Shown here in pieces: positions 35,101 through 43,016 of a stretch of DNA of 64,000 nt. The translations under genes were made by a program, and so were the position numbers. The stretch's first letter is position 1; each line of letters begins with the position of its first letter. A model generated the notes under the pieces. It saw nothing but the letters and a program-made list of their open reading frames with translations, made no database searches and was not told the DNA's origin. Source of the DNA: an uncultured Ruminiclostridium sp. (GTDB lineage: Bacteria; Bacillota; Clostridia; Oscillospirales; Ruminococcaceae); contig CANQXF010000004.1 in the NCBI GenBank assembly GCA_947627695.1, positions 119,398-183,397 of the forward strand, given 5' to 3'.

Positions 35101-35563
35101 TTATATGGACGAGGGTGTCGTTTATGAGGAGGGAACGCCGAAGCAGGTGTTCGACAACCCGAAGACAGACCGCTGTCGGGCGTTCGTACGTCGCCTGAAG
35201 ACCCTCCGCCTCGATATTGCTTCCAAGGAGTTTGACTTCATCGGCGCGGCGGCGGATATCGACCGCTTTGCCCGCAAGCAGCTTCTGAGCGCGCGGCAGT
35301 CCCTCAAGTATCAGCAAATTTTTGAAGAGCTTTGCGTGACGAGCATTCTGCCGACCCTGCCGGACGACAGGTGCAGTCTTAGCTTTGACGCCCTTTGCAG
35401 TGAAGACGGAAGCGAATGTGAGGCTGTTATTCGTTGGAACGGGGAGGAGTTCGACCCGTTGACCCAAGGAGATGAGCTCAGCGCGTCCTTGGCTCTCAGC
35501 AGAACCAAGAGCAGCGCCCACGCCTATGCCGACGGGATAAACACTGTGACTATCGTATTTTAA
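32135..35563 (+). CDS. Single-chain amino-acid ABC transporter: substrate-binding lobes, permease, ATPase, HATPase-like tail
   Basis: This 1142-aa lipoprotein-type fusion has a signal with lipobox LLLAGC (Cys36). Three consecutive SBP_bac_3-derived segments follow. The first (about 45-175) has only the second lobe and closing helix, the second (180-418) is complete, and the third (420-520) has only the first lobe. Next is a His/Glu/Gln-type permease (~540-755) with [22 protein letters not shown], and an ATPase (~785-1020) with [24 protein letters not shown] and [14 protein letters not shown]. The last ~115 residues ([15 protein letters not shown]...[12 protein letters not shown]) resemble the end of the HATPase in the preceding gene. 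AAAGGAG precedes the ATG. Confidence 0.88.
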   Translation: MNKNDKIFKTKAVIRLKKILCLAMSFVLICLLLAGCGKDGSEAVTDIRQLDGQTIGVMTGSSFDVHTDNLIEGAEKQYYDRITDLALAVEQGKIAAFLMDEPIARLLCKQNQAVTYIPEVLVQESYAAAFSKTQRGAALRDEYNEFLAQIRADGTLEEIDKIWIGTDESKKVVEDWTAFPAENGVVRMAVKNDVEPFCYIKDGRIVGYDIDIMVRFCKAYGYGLEVTGAEISSIFAGLATGTYDVSANGMTVTEERAESVNFAEPNYTGGVVAVVANHGQFDVRFRTFQDFEGKTVGVMSGSISDQLVSSVVSGCEFKYYDDASASLLALQSGALDAVAHDMPVAQLAVARQPDLAIFPQTVSPDTYGLGLQKDSPLTDKISAIIERYTEDGTLDALREKWLSADESKKTIDVGEYDAPNGTLRYAHDSTLEPMSYVGGNGQSLGYEVELVSLIAKELGMKLEITQSTFGSLIQMLSSGRADIVSGAMSITDERRESIDFPTTHYVGGMTLIVRGEDMGMAVETEETDFWTGLTNSFYKNFIQENRWQMILSGLAVTFIISVFSALFGTVLGFGLCMVRRSRNKIISKITAAFIRLIQGIPVLVLLMVLFYVVLAGARLSGIVVSIIGFSINFAVYVSEMIRTGINAVDAGQWEAASAMGFGRVKTFTKIIAPQAARHVLPVYKGEFISMIKMTSVVGYIAVQDLTKATDLIRSRTFEAFFPLILTAVLYFILAWCLTFLLGLAERKIDPHRRRRELKGINRNISLSEISEEPKAPQSGEPVIVISHLKKAFPNATPLKDVNAVINRGDVISIIGPSGTGKSTLLRCINRLETPTEGQIEVFGQQVTGVKMSQLGEVRRRMGMVFQSFNLFAHLTVIENIMLGPVELLGCSRQQAYERGMRLLASVGLAEKELNYPDELSGGQKQRVAIARTLGMQPEIVLFDEPTSALDPTMVGEVLAVIHGLAQQGLTMLIVTHEMKFARDVSTRVFYMDEGVVYEEGTPKQVFDNPKTDRCRAFVRRLKTLRLDIASKEFDFIGAAADIDRFARKQLLSARQSLKYQQIFEELCVTSILPTLPDDRCSLSFDALCSEDGSECEAVIRWNGEEFDPLTQGDELSASLALSRTKSSAHAYADGINTVTIVF

Positions 35564-35581
35564 AGCTTTTGAGGTGAAAAA

Positions 35582-37264
35582 ATGAACATCAAGACAAAAA
35601 AGAAAAAACAGCCGTGCATTTTGGCTGTCATACTTGCGGCTACGCTGCTTTTGGGCGGGTGCAATGCGAATGATAAGGCGCAAGCCGACGACATCATAAT
35701 TTTATACACCAACGACGTGCATTGCGCCGTTGATGAAGATATCGGCTACGCGGGGCTTGCGGCGTATAAGAAATGGTGCGGGGAAAATACCCCTTACGTC
35801 ACGCTGGTAGACTGCGGGGACGCTCTGCACGGGGACGTTATCGGCGCAGTTTCCAAGGGCGAATATCCCGCGGAGCTTATGAACCGCGCAGGATATGACT
35901 TTGCGGTGCTGGGAGACCAGGAGTTCGGCTACGGAATGGAACAGCTCGATAGGCTTATGGAGATAAGCGGCGCACAGTATCTCGGCTGCAATATTCGCTA
36001 TACGGGGACGGAAGACGTGGCGTTTCTCTCTCGGCTCCTGCCGTATAAGATAGTATCCTACGGCGAGGTAAAGGTCGCCTTTATAGGGGTGTCAACGCCT
36101 GAGAGCATAGTAAAATCCGTTCCGACCTACTTTTGCGACCAGAACGGAAACTATGTATATGACTTCTGCGGCGGAAGCGGGGAGGCATTATACAGCCGCG
36201 TTCAGGAGAACGTGGACGCCTGTCTGAAAGACGGCGCGGATTACGTCGTAATTCTTGCTCATCTGGGAACGGACGAGTCCTCCTCGCCCTTTACGTCCAC
36301 CGAGCTTATCGCAAATACAAGGGGGATAGACGCCGTGCTGGACGGCAATTCTCTGAGCGAAATTTCCTGTAACGTGGTTAAAAATGCGGACGGGGAAAAG
36401 GTGGTTTTGTCCTCCACAGGTATGGGGCTCAACAATATCGGCTGCCTCACCATAACCGCGAACGGGAATATACAGACGGGGCTTATCGAGAGCTATCCTG
36501 ATAAGGACAGCGAAATGTCAGGCTTTATAGAAAGCATTGAAAAAGAGCTTGAAGCCGAGCTGACGGAAAGCGTCGGCGTATCAGAGGTAACGCTTACGAC
36601 CGTTTCCGATTCGGGAATGCGCCTTATCAGGAACAGGGAGACCAATCTTGGGGATTTCTGCGCGGACGCGTACAAAGCCGTATCGGGGGCGGATATCGCG
36701 CTTGTGAACGGCGGCGGAATCCGCGGGGATATTCTTGCGGGAGAGGTCACCTATGGGGATATTCTCGGCGTGCACCCTTACGGAAATTCCCTGTGCGTGG
36801 TAAAGGCAACGGGGCAGGAAATACTCGACGCTCTTGAAATGGCGAGCCGCTTCTGCCTGCCAAACCCGAACGACGGGGAAAACGCAGTGGGGGAATGCGG
36901 AGGCTTTTTGCAGGTGTCGGGGCTTAAATATACAATAGACACCTCTGTTGGATCCACTGTGGAGACGGACGAGCAGGAGAATTTCCTCTCCTGCGGGGAC
37001 GATCGCAGAGTAAAGGACGTTATGGTCCTTGATGAGAACGGCAGCTATACGGAGCTTCAGCCCGACAAGATATATACGGTAGCGTCCCACAACTACCTTA
37101 TCAAGGAAGGCGGGGACGGACTGAATATGTTTATGGACAACGAGCTTACGATAGATGAGGGAATGACGGATTATGAGATACTTATGACCTATCTCACCGA
37201 CGAGCTGAACGGAACTGTGGGGAATGAGTACGCTCTGCCGCAGGGACGGATAGAGATCAGATAA
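35582..37264 (+). CDS. 5'-nucleotidase/UshA-like lipoprotein with altered metal-site motifs
   Basis: This is a 560-aa surface lipoprotein with lipobox LLLGGC near residue 27. The metallophosphatase domain (about 38-300) keeps LYTNDVH and DCGDALHGD. However, the GNHE motif reads GDQEFGYG and the GHSH motif reads DGNSLSE, so usual metal and catalytic ligands (Asn, His, His, His) are replaced. The C-terminal nucleotide-binding domain is well kept: NLGDFCADAYK, ALVNGGGIRGDI, YGDILGVHPYGN, GGFLQVSGLKYTID. It may bind nucleotide without hydrolysing it. It follows the ABC fusion by 18 bases with a GAGGTG site, so they are probably one operon with the sensor phosphatase. Confidence 0.85.
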   Translation: MNIKTKKKKQPCILAVILAATLLLGGCNANDKAQADDIIILYTNDVHCAVDEDIGYAGLAAYKKWCGENTPYVTLVDCGDALHGDVIGAVSKGEYPAELMNRAGYDFAVLGDQEFGYGMEQLDRLMEISGAQYLGCNIRYTGTEDVAFLSRLLPYKIVSYGEVKVAFIGVSTPESIVKSVPTYFCDQNGNYVYDFCGGSGEALYSRVQENVDACLKDGADYVVILAHLGTDESSSPFTSTELIANTRGIDAVLDGNSLSEISCNVVKNADGEKVVLSSTGMGLNNIGCLTITANGNIQTGLIESYPDKDSEMSGFIESIEKELEAELTESVGVSEVTLTTVSDSGMRLIRNRETNLGDFCADAYKAVSGADIALVNGGGIRGDILAGEVTYGDILGVHPYGNSLCVVKATGQEILDALEMASRFCLPNPNDGENAVGECGGFLQVSGLKYTIDTSVGSTVETDEQENFLSCGDDRRVKDVMVLDENGSYTELQPDKIYTVASHNYLIKEGGDGLNMFMDNELTIDEGMTDYEILMTYLTDELNGTVGNEYALPQGRIEIR

Positions 37265-37327
37265 AGACACAGCCCTGCTTGTTATATTTCTTTATGATCC
37301 GCTCGGAGCGCGAAACGGCATAAGCTC

Positions 37328-38614
37328 TCATAATGCTATCACCAGCTTGAACCAGCCGTCCTCTGCGCTGAAGGAATAAAAAGCGTTATACTTTTCGCAG
37401 AAAGCCGTGATGGAGCGTGTGCCGATACCGTGACCTGATCTGTCCGATTGCGGGAGCCCGTTTCTGCCGAAGGATATCTGCCCGCAGTATGGGTTTTCTA
37501 TCTCAAACATAAACTGCGGCTTATGAATACACCGAATTATGATTTTTCGCTGTTCTTTCGGAAGCATCTCACAGGCGTTTACAGCATTTTCCAGAGCGTT
37601 GGAAAAGCATATCGCAAGCTCGGCGGCGTCGACGGGCAGCTTTTCTGGTAGGGAAAGCCTCATTTCCACCTCAATGCCCGAGCGCTCAGCACGTCCTGAA
37701 TATGCGGCAAGCGTGGCGTTCAGGATAGGGTCGCCGCAATAGCGGGCAGATGCGGAGATGTCGTTTCGCTCATAGACCTCTTTTATATAATCAAGGATCG
37801 CTTCGGCATTTTCCTCCCGCGCAAAATCGGAGATTGCGGAAAGCGTTTGCCGAATGCTCCGCCTTGCGTTCCTTACCTCCTCCGCTTTCCTCTCGGCGTC
37901 CTTTGCCTGTTTTTTGTTGTTCTCTATTTGCAGCCTTAAAAGATCGCGGTCCTGCTCCTCCATTCGGTATCGGTATTGGAGCCGCAGGTATTGGAAAACG
38001 GCGTAGTAGATGATGAGGAGGACTGCGCCCGAGAGGGCAAACAGGACGGGAAAGGAGTCATTCTGCGTGTAATGCGCAGGGTACAGCGCAAGCACCATTG
38101 TAAGTATGAAAAAAGAGCAGGGTATCATAGCCAGTATCCCCCAGCCCCCGATGACCGTGTCCGCAATATTCAGAAAAACGTTTCGCAGGAAGAATGCCTC
38201 CGCAAAGATCACTATAAGGTAGGCGGAAAGAAGCAGCAGAAGATTTGTCCCGGAGCCGCCCCCAAGCAGTGTGTTTAGCTGCGTCACGCCGACAGTGAGG
38301 TAGAGGGACAGCAAAAGCTCAGACAAACAGCAGAAAATATGCCTTGAAAGGGACTCGTCCGCGATAAGAAAGGTTATGACGATTCCAGGCAGGGAGATAG
38401 TTAACACACAGCTGCGCAAAAAGGGCATAAAGCCCAGAAACCGTATGCAAAGGACGGAAAAAGCGATGGAATAAACCACGTATCCAATGATGATAAGCAG
38501 ATTTTTCCTTTTATTTTCCTTTATTCTGCTGATAGAAACGACCATACCCAGTGTGCCGAATATGCAGACAAGCACCCTTAATGTCTGATATACGGTATTA
38601 TTATCAAAAATCAT
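37328..38614 (-). CDS. GHKL sensor kinase homologue lacking the phospho-acceptor His
   Basis: This 428-aa membrane protein has six or seven helices (residues 1-215) and a coiled linker. At the usual H-box the sequence is RNARRSIRQTLSAI, where the neighbouring paralogue reads KIIRHDLRHVLSTV, so the His is replaced by Arg. The ATPase part is intact: DPILNATLAAYSGRAE, N-box NALENAVNACEML, G-box GHGIGTRSITAFCEKY. It is therefore able to bind ATP but cannot autophosphorylate on a standard His. It follows the truncated paralogue at 38679 by 64 bases and is probably co-transcribed with it and the LytTR regulator. Confidence 0.85.
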   Translation of the reverse strand: MIFDNNTVYQTLRVLVCIFGTLGMVVSISRIKENKRKNLLIIIGYVVYSIAFSVLCIRFLGFMPFLRSCVLTISLPGIVITFLIADESLSRHIFCCLSELLLSLYLTVGVTQLNTLLGGGSGTNLLLLLSAYLIVIFAEAFFLRNVFLNIADTVIGGWGILAMIPCSFFILTMVLALYPAHYTQNDSFPVLFALSGAVLLIIYYAVFQYLRLQYRYRMEEQDRDLLRLQIENNKKQAKDAERKAEEVRNARRSIRQTLSAISDFAREENAEAILDYIKEVYERNDISASARYCGDPILNATLAAYSGRAERSGIEVEMRLSLPEKLPVDAAELAICFSNALENAVNACEMLPKEQRKIIIRCIHKPQFMFEIENPYCGQISFGRNGLPQSDRSGHGIGTRSITAFCEKYNAFYSFSAEDGWFKLVIAL

Positions 38615-38678
38615 AGCTTGCCGCCTGTTCTGCCTGTGTTACAGATGGGCGGATTTTTATAGACCTCTGTACATACAT

Positions 38679-39563
38679 TCATTCCCGCGCTTCTCCTTTC
38701 TCATCTGACAGCTCCGCGGCATTATCCACAAAATCAAGTATCGCCTGCGTGTCGCCGCTTTCCGCCAGGGCTGCGACTGTGGAGAGAACGTGGCGCAGGT
38801 CGTGCCGAATGATCTTCGTTTGCTTTTCGAGCGCCTCAATATCGGCGTTTTCTTTTTTGATGTTTTCCAGCTGAAGCTCCATTATCTCCTCATTTTGCTT
38901 TGACTGAAGCCTGCGGTACTGCAAGGACAGATAGCTTCCTATGGAGAAGTATACGGCGATAATGACGGCGCCCAGCAGGTAAAGCGTGACAACGCTCAAC
39001 ACCCGATTCGTATAATGCTCAGGGTAAAGGGCAGTCGTCACGGAAAGGACGATGAACGCACAGGGGATAAGGGAAAGAACGCCCCAGCCCTTTTTGATTA
39101 TGCCGACAAAATCAAGCCATATGCGCCTCACAAAGTAAAAATCAAACAGCACCGCCAGAAAATAGGAAAGCAGGCGCAGCAGAATGTCAGAAAGCTCGTT
39201 TCCGTTCAGGGCGGTGTTTATAAGTGTAACTGTGGCGGCGATATAGAGAGATACAAGAATATGCGTCGCCCCTGTAAAGACGAGCTTTGAAAACGGCTCG
39301 TCAGAGAGCTTGCAGAAAAGAAGGACTGCGGGGCAGGATACGGTGAGGATAAAAATTCTCAGAAAGCTCTCATAACCGAAGCAGTAAATGATCAGAAAAG
39401 TTGAGAGGACAACAAAAACCGCACAGCCAGAAATCACCGCAATTCCTGCGGCTTTTTTCCGAATTATTTTAAAACGGGTTGTGGACGCCATCATAGCGAC
39501 CGTGCCCGCAAAGATTATCAGAAACTTCAGGACTAAAAAAACAAGGTTATCCTCAAAAAGCAC
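38679..39563 (-). CDS. GHKL sensor kinase homologue with His but no ATPase domain
   Basis: This 294-aa paralogue of the next gene has the same membrane region (shared GWG(V/I)L(S/A)(L/M)IPC and TALYPEHYT) and linker. It has an intact H-box IIRHDLRHVLSTVAAL (His near 255), but stops at DEKGEARE, before any N- or G-box. Past the stop, another frame reads EVYKNPPICNT, which could be a worn trace of the segment that starts the ATPase region; that is weak. Its start overlaps the response regulator by 11 bases. It can accept phosphate but must get it from another protein, most simply its neighbour. Confidence 0.85.
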   Translation of the reverse strand: MLFEDNLVFLVLKFLIIFAGTVAMMASTTRFKIIRKKAAGIAVISGCAVFVVLSTFLIIYCFGYESFLRIFILTVSCPAVLLFCKLSDEPFSKLVFTGATHILVSLYIAATVTLINTALNGNELSDILLRLLSYFLAVLFDFYFVRRIWLDFVGIIKKGWGVLSLIPCAFIVLSVTTALYPEHYTNRVLSVVTLYLLGAVIIAVYFSIGSYLSLQYRRLQSKQNEEIMELQLENIKKENADIEALEKQTKIIRHDLRHVLSTVAALAESGDTQAILDFVDNAAELSDEKGEARE

Positions 39564-40299
39564 GGTATTTCCCTCCGTTCAGCCAAAAGGACGCCCATTC
39601 CTTCTTGACAGAGTCATATACGCGGCGGGGAATTGGGACCCGCAGATTTCCCGTTAAAACCATATCCGTTTTCGTTACCTCCATAACGTGAGCCAGATTT
39701 ACCACGAACGAGGAGCCGACAAGGAGCATTTCGTTATGAGAGAGAAGGTCTGATACCGCGTCGGTAAAAGAGCCGTTGAACGTAATGCCCGCTATTATCC
39801 TGCCGTCAGCCATATAGTAGCAGATACGTTTTCCTGTGCGCTCCGCATACCGAATTTCTGCAACGGGGAGGATACGGACGCTGTCCGCGGTCTTGACTGA
39901 AACCGTCTCCTGCTTTGTTCGGGAAAGAGAGGAGAACGCTTTGTCGAGGCTTCGGAAGAACAGCGGCTTGTCCACAGGCTTTAAGAGGTAATCAAGAGCG
40001 TCCACCCGATAGGAGTCAAGCGCAAAGTCGGGAGATACGGTGAGGTAGATGAACATTCCCTGATCGTCACGCCTGCGCAGCGCCGTTCCAAGCTCAATGC
40101 CGTCCATCTCGGGCATAATGCAGTCGAAGATATAAAGGTCGAAGCCCCCGTATTCGTCCACGTGGTTCAAAAGCTCTTTTCCGAAGCAAAAGGACGACAG
40201 CGAAAGCGAACGGTCAGGATTTGCCTGTTTGTACTGCCCGATAAGATCTTTTATCGCTTCGCGGCACGATCTTTCATCATCGCATAATGCAATCTGCAA
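39553..40299 (-). CDS. LytTR-family response regulator
   Basis: This is a 248-aa regulator. The receiver has ALCDDERS, phospho-acceptor Asp in LYIFDCIMPEMDGIEL, and Lys in YLLKPVDKPL. The C-terminal LytTR domain spans ~145-245 (ILPVAEIRYAERTGKRICYYMADGRII...SSFVVNLAHVMEVTKTDMVLTGNLRVPIPRRVYDSVKKEW). The TTG at 40299 (MQIALCDDERS) is the likely start, with AAGGGGCG about 6 bases upstream; the ORF-track ATG/alternative at 40365 adds a non-homologous leader. First gene of the operon with the two incomplete kinases. A perfect promoter lies at 40422-40450. Target unknown; the facing nucleotidase/ABC operon is a candidate. Confidence 0.9.
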   Translation of the reverse strand: MQIALCDDERSCREAIKDLIGQYKQANPDRSLSLSSFCFGKELLNHVDEYGGFDLYIFDCIMPEMDGIELGTALRRRDDQGMFIYLTVSPDFALDSYRVDALDYLLKPVDKPLFFRSLDKAFSSLSRTKQETVSVKTADSVRILPVAEIRYAERTGKRICYYMADGRIIAGITFNGSFTDAVSDLLSHNEMLLVGSSFVVNLAHVMEVTKTDMVLTGNLRVPIPRRVYDSVKKEWASFWLNGGKYRAF

Positions 40300-40421
40300 G
40301 GTTTTCGCCCCTTTTCTGATACAAACACGGCGGTGTTTGGATATCCTTATATTAAAAATCTGCACATCAACAGCTCTGTTCTCGCCTTATCCGCTGAAGA
40401 GCCGATTTGTTCTATAATCGA

Positions 40422-40450
40422 ATTATATCAAGCGCAAAAGAAAATGTCAA
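40422..40450 (-). promoter_or_regulatory. Consensus promoter of the LytTR/split-kinase operon
   Basis: On the minus strand TTGACA (40450-40445), a 17-base spacer and TATAAT (40427-40422). Both boxes are perfect. Confidence 0.82.
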
Positions 40451-40498
40451 TAAAATTCAGACAGCACATTGTGTTTGGTGTCACGCTGTTGTGATATG

Positions 40499-40736
40499 GT
40501 GACCAAAAAGATTTTTGGTAATGAACCGTGTTTTGGAGTATATTGAAGCGGCTCAGCGGCTGTGTGCTGTGACCAGATAGATTTTTTGGCGATGAACATA
40601 AAAAATACGCCCCCGTGTTTTGGGAGCGTGTTGAAGCGGCTCAGCGTTTTGTGTTGTGACCAAAAAGATTTTAAAGTGACAGAGCATAAAAATACGCTCT
40701 CAGTTTCCTGGGAGCGTGTTGAAGCGGCTCAGCCGC
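40499..40736 (-). repeat. Three-copy tandem repeat downstream of tRNA-Leu, each with terminator-like end
   Basis: Units begin GTGACC(A/AG)... at 40499, 40569 and 40656 and end in GTTGAAGCGGCTCAGC or a variant. Units 2 and 3 are 87 bases; unit 1 is about 70 because it lacks the hairpin arm. Units 2 and 3 contain ACGCCCCC/GGGAGCGT and TACGCTCTCAG/CTGGGAGCGT stems. On the minus strand unit 3's stem is followed by ATTTTT directly after the tRNA, so it acts as the tRNA terminator and the array is probably its triplication. Confidence 0.8.
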
Positions 40737-40823
40737 TGGTGCCGGTGGCGGGGGTCGAACCCGCACGGTATCGCTACCACCGGATTTTGAGTCCGGCACG
40801 TCTGCCAATTCCATCACACCGGC
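40737..40823 (-). tRNA. tRNA-Leu (CAA)
   Basis: On the minus strand GCCGGTG pairs with CACCGGC in the acceptor stem, followed by A and an encoded CCA. The anticodon arm CCGGA-CTCAAAA-TCCGG has anticodon CAA. The long variable arm (TGGTAGCGATACCG) is typical of a class II tRNA, and the T arm reads GCGGG-TTCGACC-CCCGC. Total 87 bases with CCA. Confidence 0.96.
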
Positions 40824-40845
40824 ATCTGCACTGAAAGCAGATAAA

Positions 40846-40874
40846 ATTATACCATTTTCCGCAGTAAAAGTCAA
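40846..40874 (-). promoter_or_regulatory. Promoter of tRNA-Leu
   Basis: On the minus strand TTGACT (40874-40869), a 17-base spacer and TATAAT (40851-40846), 22 bases before the tRNA 5' end. Confidence 0.82.
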
Positions 40875-40936
40875 GGCAAAGAACACTTTATAAAAAAATA
40901 TTTTTTTAAATTTTGTATATTTGTCCTTAAAAAGTA

Positions 40937-40965
40937 TTGACAATTTGTCAATAATGCATTAAAAT
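40937..40965 (+). promoter_or_regulatory. Promoter of rny
   Basis: TTGACA, a 17-base spacer and TAAAAT. The leader of about 235 bases before the rny ATG is unusually long; I see no recognisable riboswitch in it. Confidence 0.75.
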
Positions 40966-41207
40966 GATACTTGTGGAATAAGCTGACAAATTATGCCTTA
41001 AGGCAGATTTGTCCGCATCACGGTATATTTTTATTCACGCTTCGGCGTTTTAGGTTACATATAATCCCCTTAACATTTTACGCGCAGTTGTTTTTCGGCT
41101 GTGCTGATATAGATGCGATGAAGCCGCCGTTCATGAGCGTCCCGCTTAAAGGTCGGTTTATTTGGGATTTTTCGGGTAACCGGACAATTTAATAGGGAGG
41201 AAACGCA

Positions 41208-42806
41208 ATGGAACCTTGGTTGGTTATTGTGCTTTGCGTTGCGGCATTGATAGTCGGTGCGGCTGTTTCCGGCTTGATAATGTTCAAAATGGGAATAGAA
41301 CACCGCAGAAAGACCGCAGAAGCACAGATCGAATCGGCTGAAAAAGAAGCTGCCAGGATCCTGGCAGAGTCAAGGGAAAAAGCCTCCACCGCAAAAAAGA
41401 CCGCGCTTCTGGAGGCGAAGGAAGAAATTTACAAGCTGCGTGAAAATGCAGAAAAGGACGCGCAAAAGCTGCGCAGTGACACTGAACGGGAATTGAAGGA
41501 GCGCAGGGCGGAGGTAACGAAGTCCGAACGCAGACTTCAACAAAAGGAAGAAAACTTAGACCGCAAGACAGACAAGCTGGAAAGAATGGAGGAAAGCCTT
41601 ACAGCAAAAACCGAAAATGTGAAGAAAAAGCTGGCGGAGGCTGACGAGTTAAAAGAACAGCAGCAGGCAAGGTTAGAGGAGATAAGCGGCTACACCGCAG
41701 AGCAGGCGAAGGAAGTCCTGCTCACTCAGCTGGACAGCGAGCTTGTCCACGAAAAAGCGGTAAGACTGCTGGCTTATGAGCAGAAGTTAAAGGACGAAAG
41801 CGACGACAAGGCGCGCTCGGTCATTGCACTTGCAATTTCAAGGCTTGCCTCGGAGACCGTTTCTGAAATGACGGTATCCGTAGTTCCCCTGCCAAACGAC
41901 GAGATGAAGGGCAGGATAATAGGAAGAGAAGGACGAAACATCAGAACGCTTGAACAGCTTACAGGCGTTGATCTTATAATCGACGATACTCCCGAAGCTA
42001 TAACCCTTTCAAGCCACGACAAGGTAAGGAGAGAGATAGCAAGGATAGCGCTGGAAAAGCTGATACAGGACGGACGTATCCACCCCACCCGCATAGAGGA
42101 AACGGTGGACAAGGCGCGTCGGGAGGTAGAGCAGAAGATAAAGAGAGAGGGCGAACACGCTTGCCTGGAAACAAACGTGAACGGTCTCAGCCCCGAGCTT
42201 GTAAAGCTGCTTGGGCGCTTGTATTACAGAACCTCTTACGGTCAGAACGTGCTTGCTCATTCCATTGAGGTGGCTCACCTTGCGGGAATTATGGCAAGCG
42301 AGCTGGGAGTTGACGCCGCCCTTGCAAGAAGGGCAGGACTGCTCCACGATATAGGAAAGGCGCTGACCCACGAGATAGAGGGAAGCCACGTTGAAATAGG
42401 CGTTGAGGTTTGCAAGAAGTACAAGGAAAATCCCGAGGTCGTACACGCAGTTGAAGCTCACCACGGAGACGTTGAGTGCCGCACCGTGATAGCCGCGCTG
42501 GTCCAGGCGGCAGACGCAATAAGCGCCGCAAGACCCGCCGCAAGAAGCGAGAACTACGAAAACTACATCAAGCGCCTGCAAAAGCTTGAGGAGATATGCA
42601 CCGACTATGAGGGCGTTGAAAAGTCCTACGCTATCCAGGCGGGCAGAGAGGTACGCATACTCATCAAGCCCGAAGTGGTTAACGACGAGCGTATGACCGT
42701 CATCGCCAGAGAGATAGCTCAGCGCATTGAAAAGGAAATGGAATATCCAGGTCAGATAAAGATAAATCTGATAAGAGAATCAAGAGTCGTGGACTACGCG
42801 AAGTAA
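41208..42806 (+). CDS. rny: Ribonuclease Y
   Basis: This 532-aa membrane-anchored endoribonuclease initiates mRNA decay in Gram-positive bacteria. It has an N-terminal helix (residues ~4-26), a long charged coiled coil to ~210, a KH RNA-binding domain ([28 protein letters not shown]), and an HD domain with [19 protein letters not shown] and EAHHGDVE. It ends [10 protein letters not shown], as usual for the family. AGGGAGGAAACGCA precedes the ATG. It is monocistronic with its own promoter and terminator. All expected catalytic residues are present. Confidence 0.97.
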   Translation: MEPWLVIVLCVAALIVGAAVSGLIMFKMGIEHRRKTAEAQIESAEKEAARILAESREKASTAKKTALLEAKEEIYKLRENAEKDAQKLRSDTERELKERRAEVTKSERRLQQKEENLDRKTDKLERMEESLTAKTENVKKKLAEADELKEQQQARLEEISGYTAEQAKEVLLTQLDSELVHEKAVRLLAYEQKLKDESDDKARSVIALAISRLASETVSEMTVSVVPLPNDEMKGRIIGREGRNIRTLEQLTGVDLIIDDTPEAITLSSHDKVRREIARIALEKLIQDGRIHPTRIEETVDKARREVEQKIKREGEHACLETNVNGLSPELVKLLGRLYYRTSYGQNVLAHSIEVAHLAGIMASELGVDAALARRAGLLHDIGKALTHEIEGSHVEIGVEVCKKYKENPEVVHAVEAHHGDVECRTVIAALVQAADAISAARPAARSENYENYIKRLQKLEEICTDYEGVEKSYAIQAGREVRILIKPEVVNDERMTVIAREIAQRIEKEMEYPGQIKINLIRESRVVDYAK

Positions 42807-42809
42807 AAA

Positions 42810-42848
42810 AATTCCGTGCTGATTAAAATCAGCACGGAAATTTTTTTA
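42810..42848 (+). terminator. Terminator of rny
   Basis: TTCCGTGCTGATT-loop-AATCAGCACGGAA followed by ATTTTTTT. Confidence 0.92.
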
Positions 42849-42849
42849 G

Positions 42850-43016
42850 TGTAAAGTGTACAGTTGACAGTTGACAGTTGTGGAATTTTCGGCTTTGCCG
42901 AAAATAGATTTGAAATGACAGGTGATGATTTGCAGGCGGCAATCCTAAATCAATCGCCGCAGGCGATACCACAACTGTGCACTGTACACTGTCAACTGTC
43001 AACTTGAATTCAAAAA
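42850..43016. repeat. Short GTACAGTTGACAG-type repeats
   Basis: GTGTACAGTTGACAGTTGACAG opens the gap and ACTGTGCACTGTACACTGTCAACTGTCAACTT closes it, in opposite orientation. The sequence between contains TTTTCGGC/GCCGAAAA and a piece (TTTGAAATGACAGGTGATGATTTGCAGGCGGCAATCCTAAAT) that recurs near 58815-58862. Confidence 0.75.

Noticed and set aside
40499-40736. Possible CRISPR array next to the tRNA
   Set aside because: Only three units, 70-87 bases long, with no constant short repeat separated by unique spacers and no cas genes; they are tandem terminator-like copies.
40966-41207. Riboswitch in the long rny leader
   Set aside because: No recognisable conserved riboswitch core and no terminator/antiterminator pair was seen.
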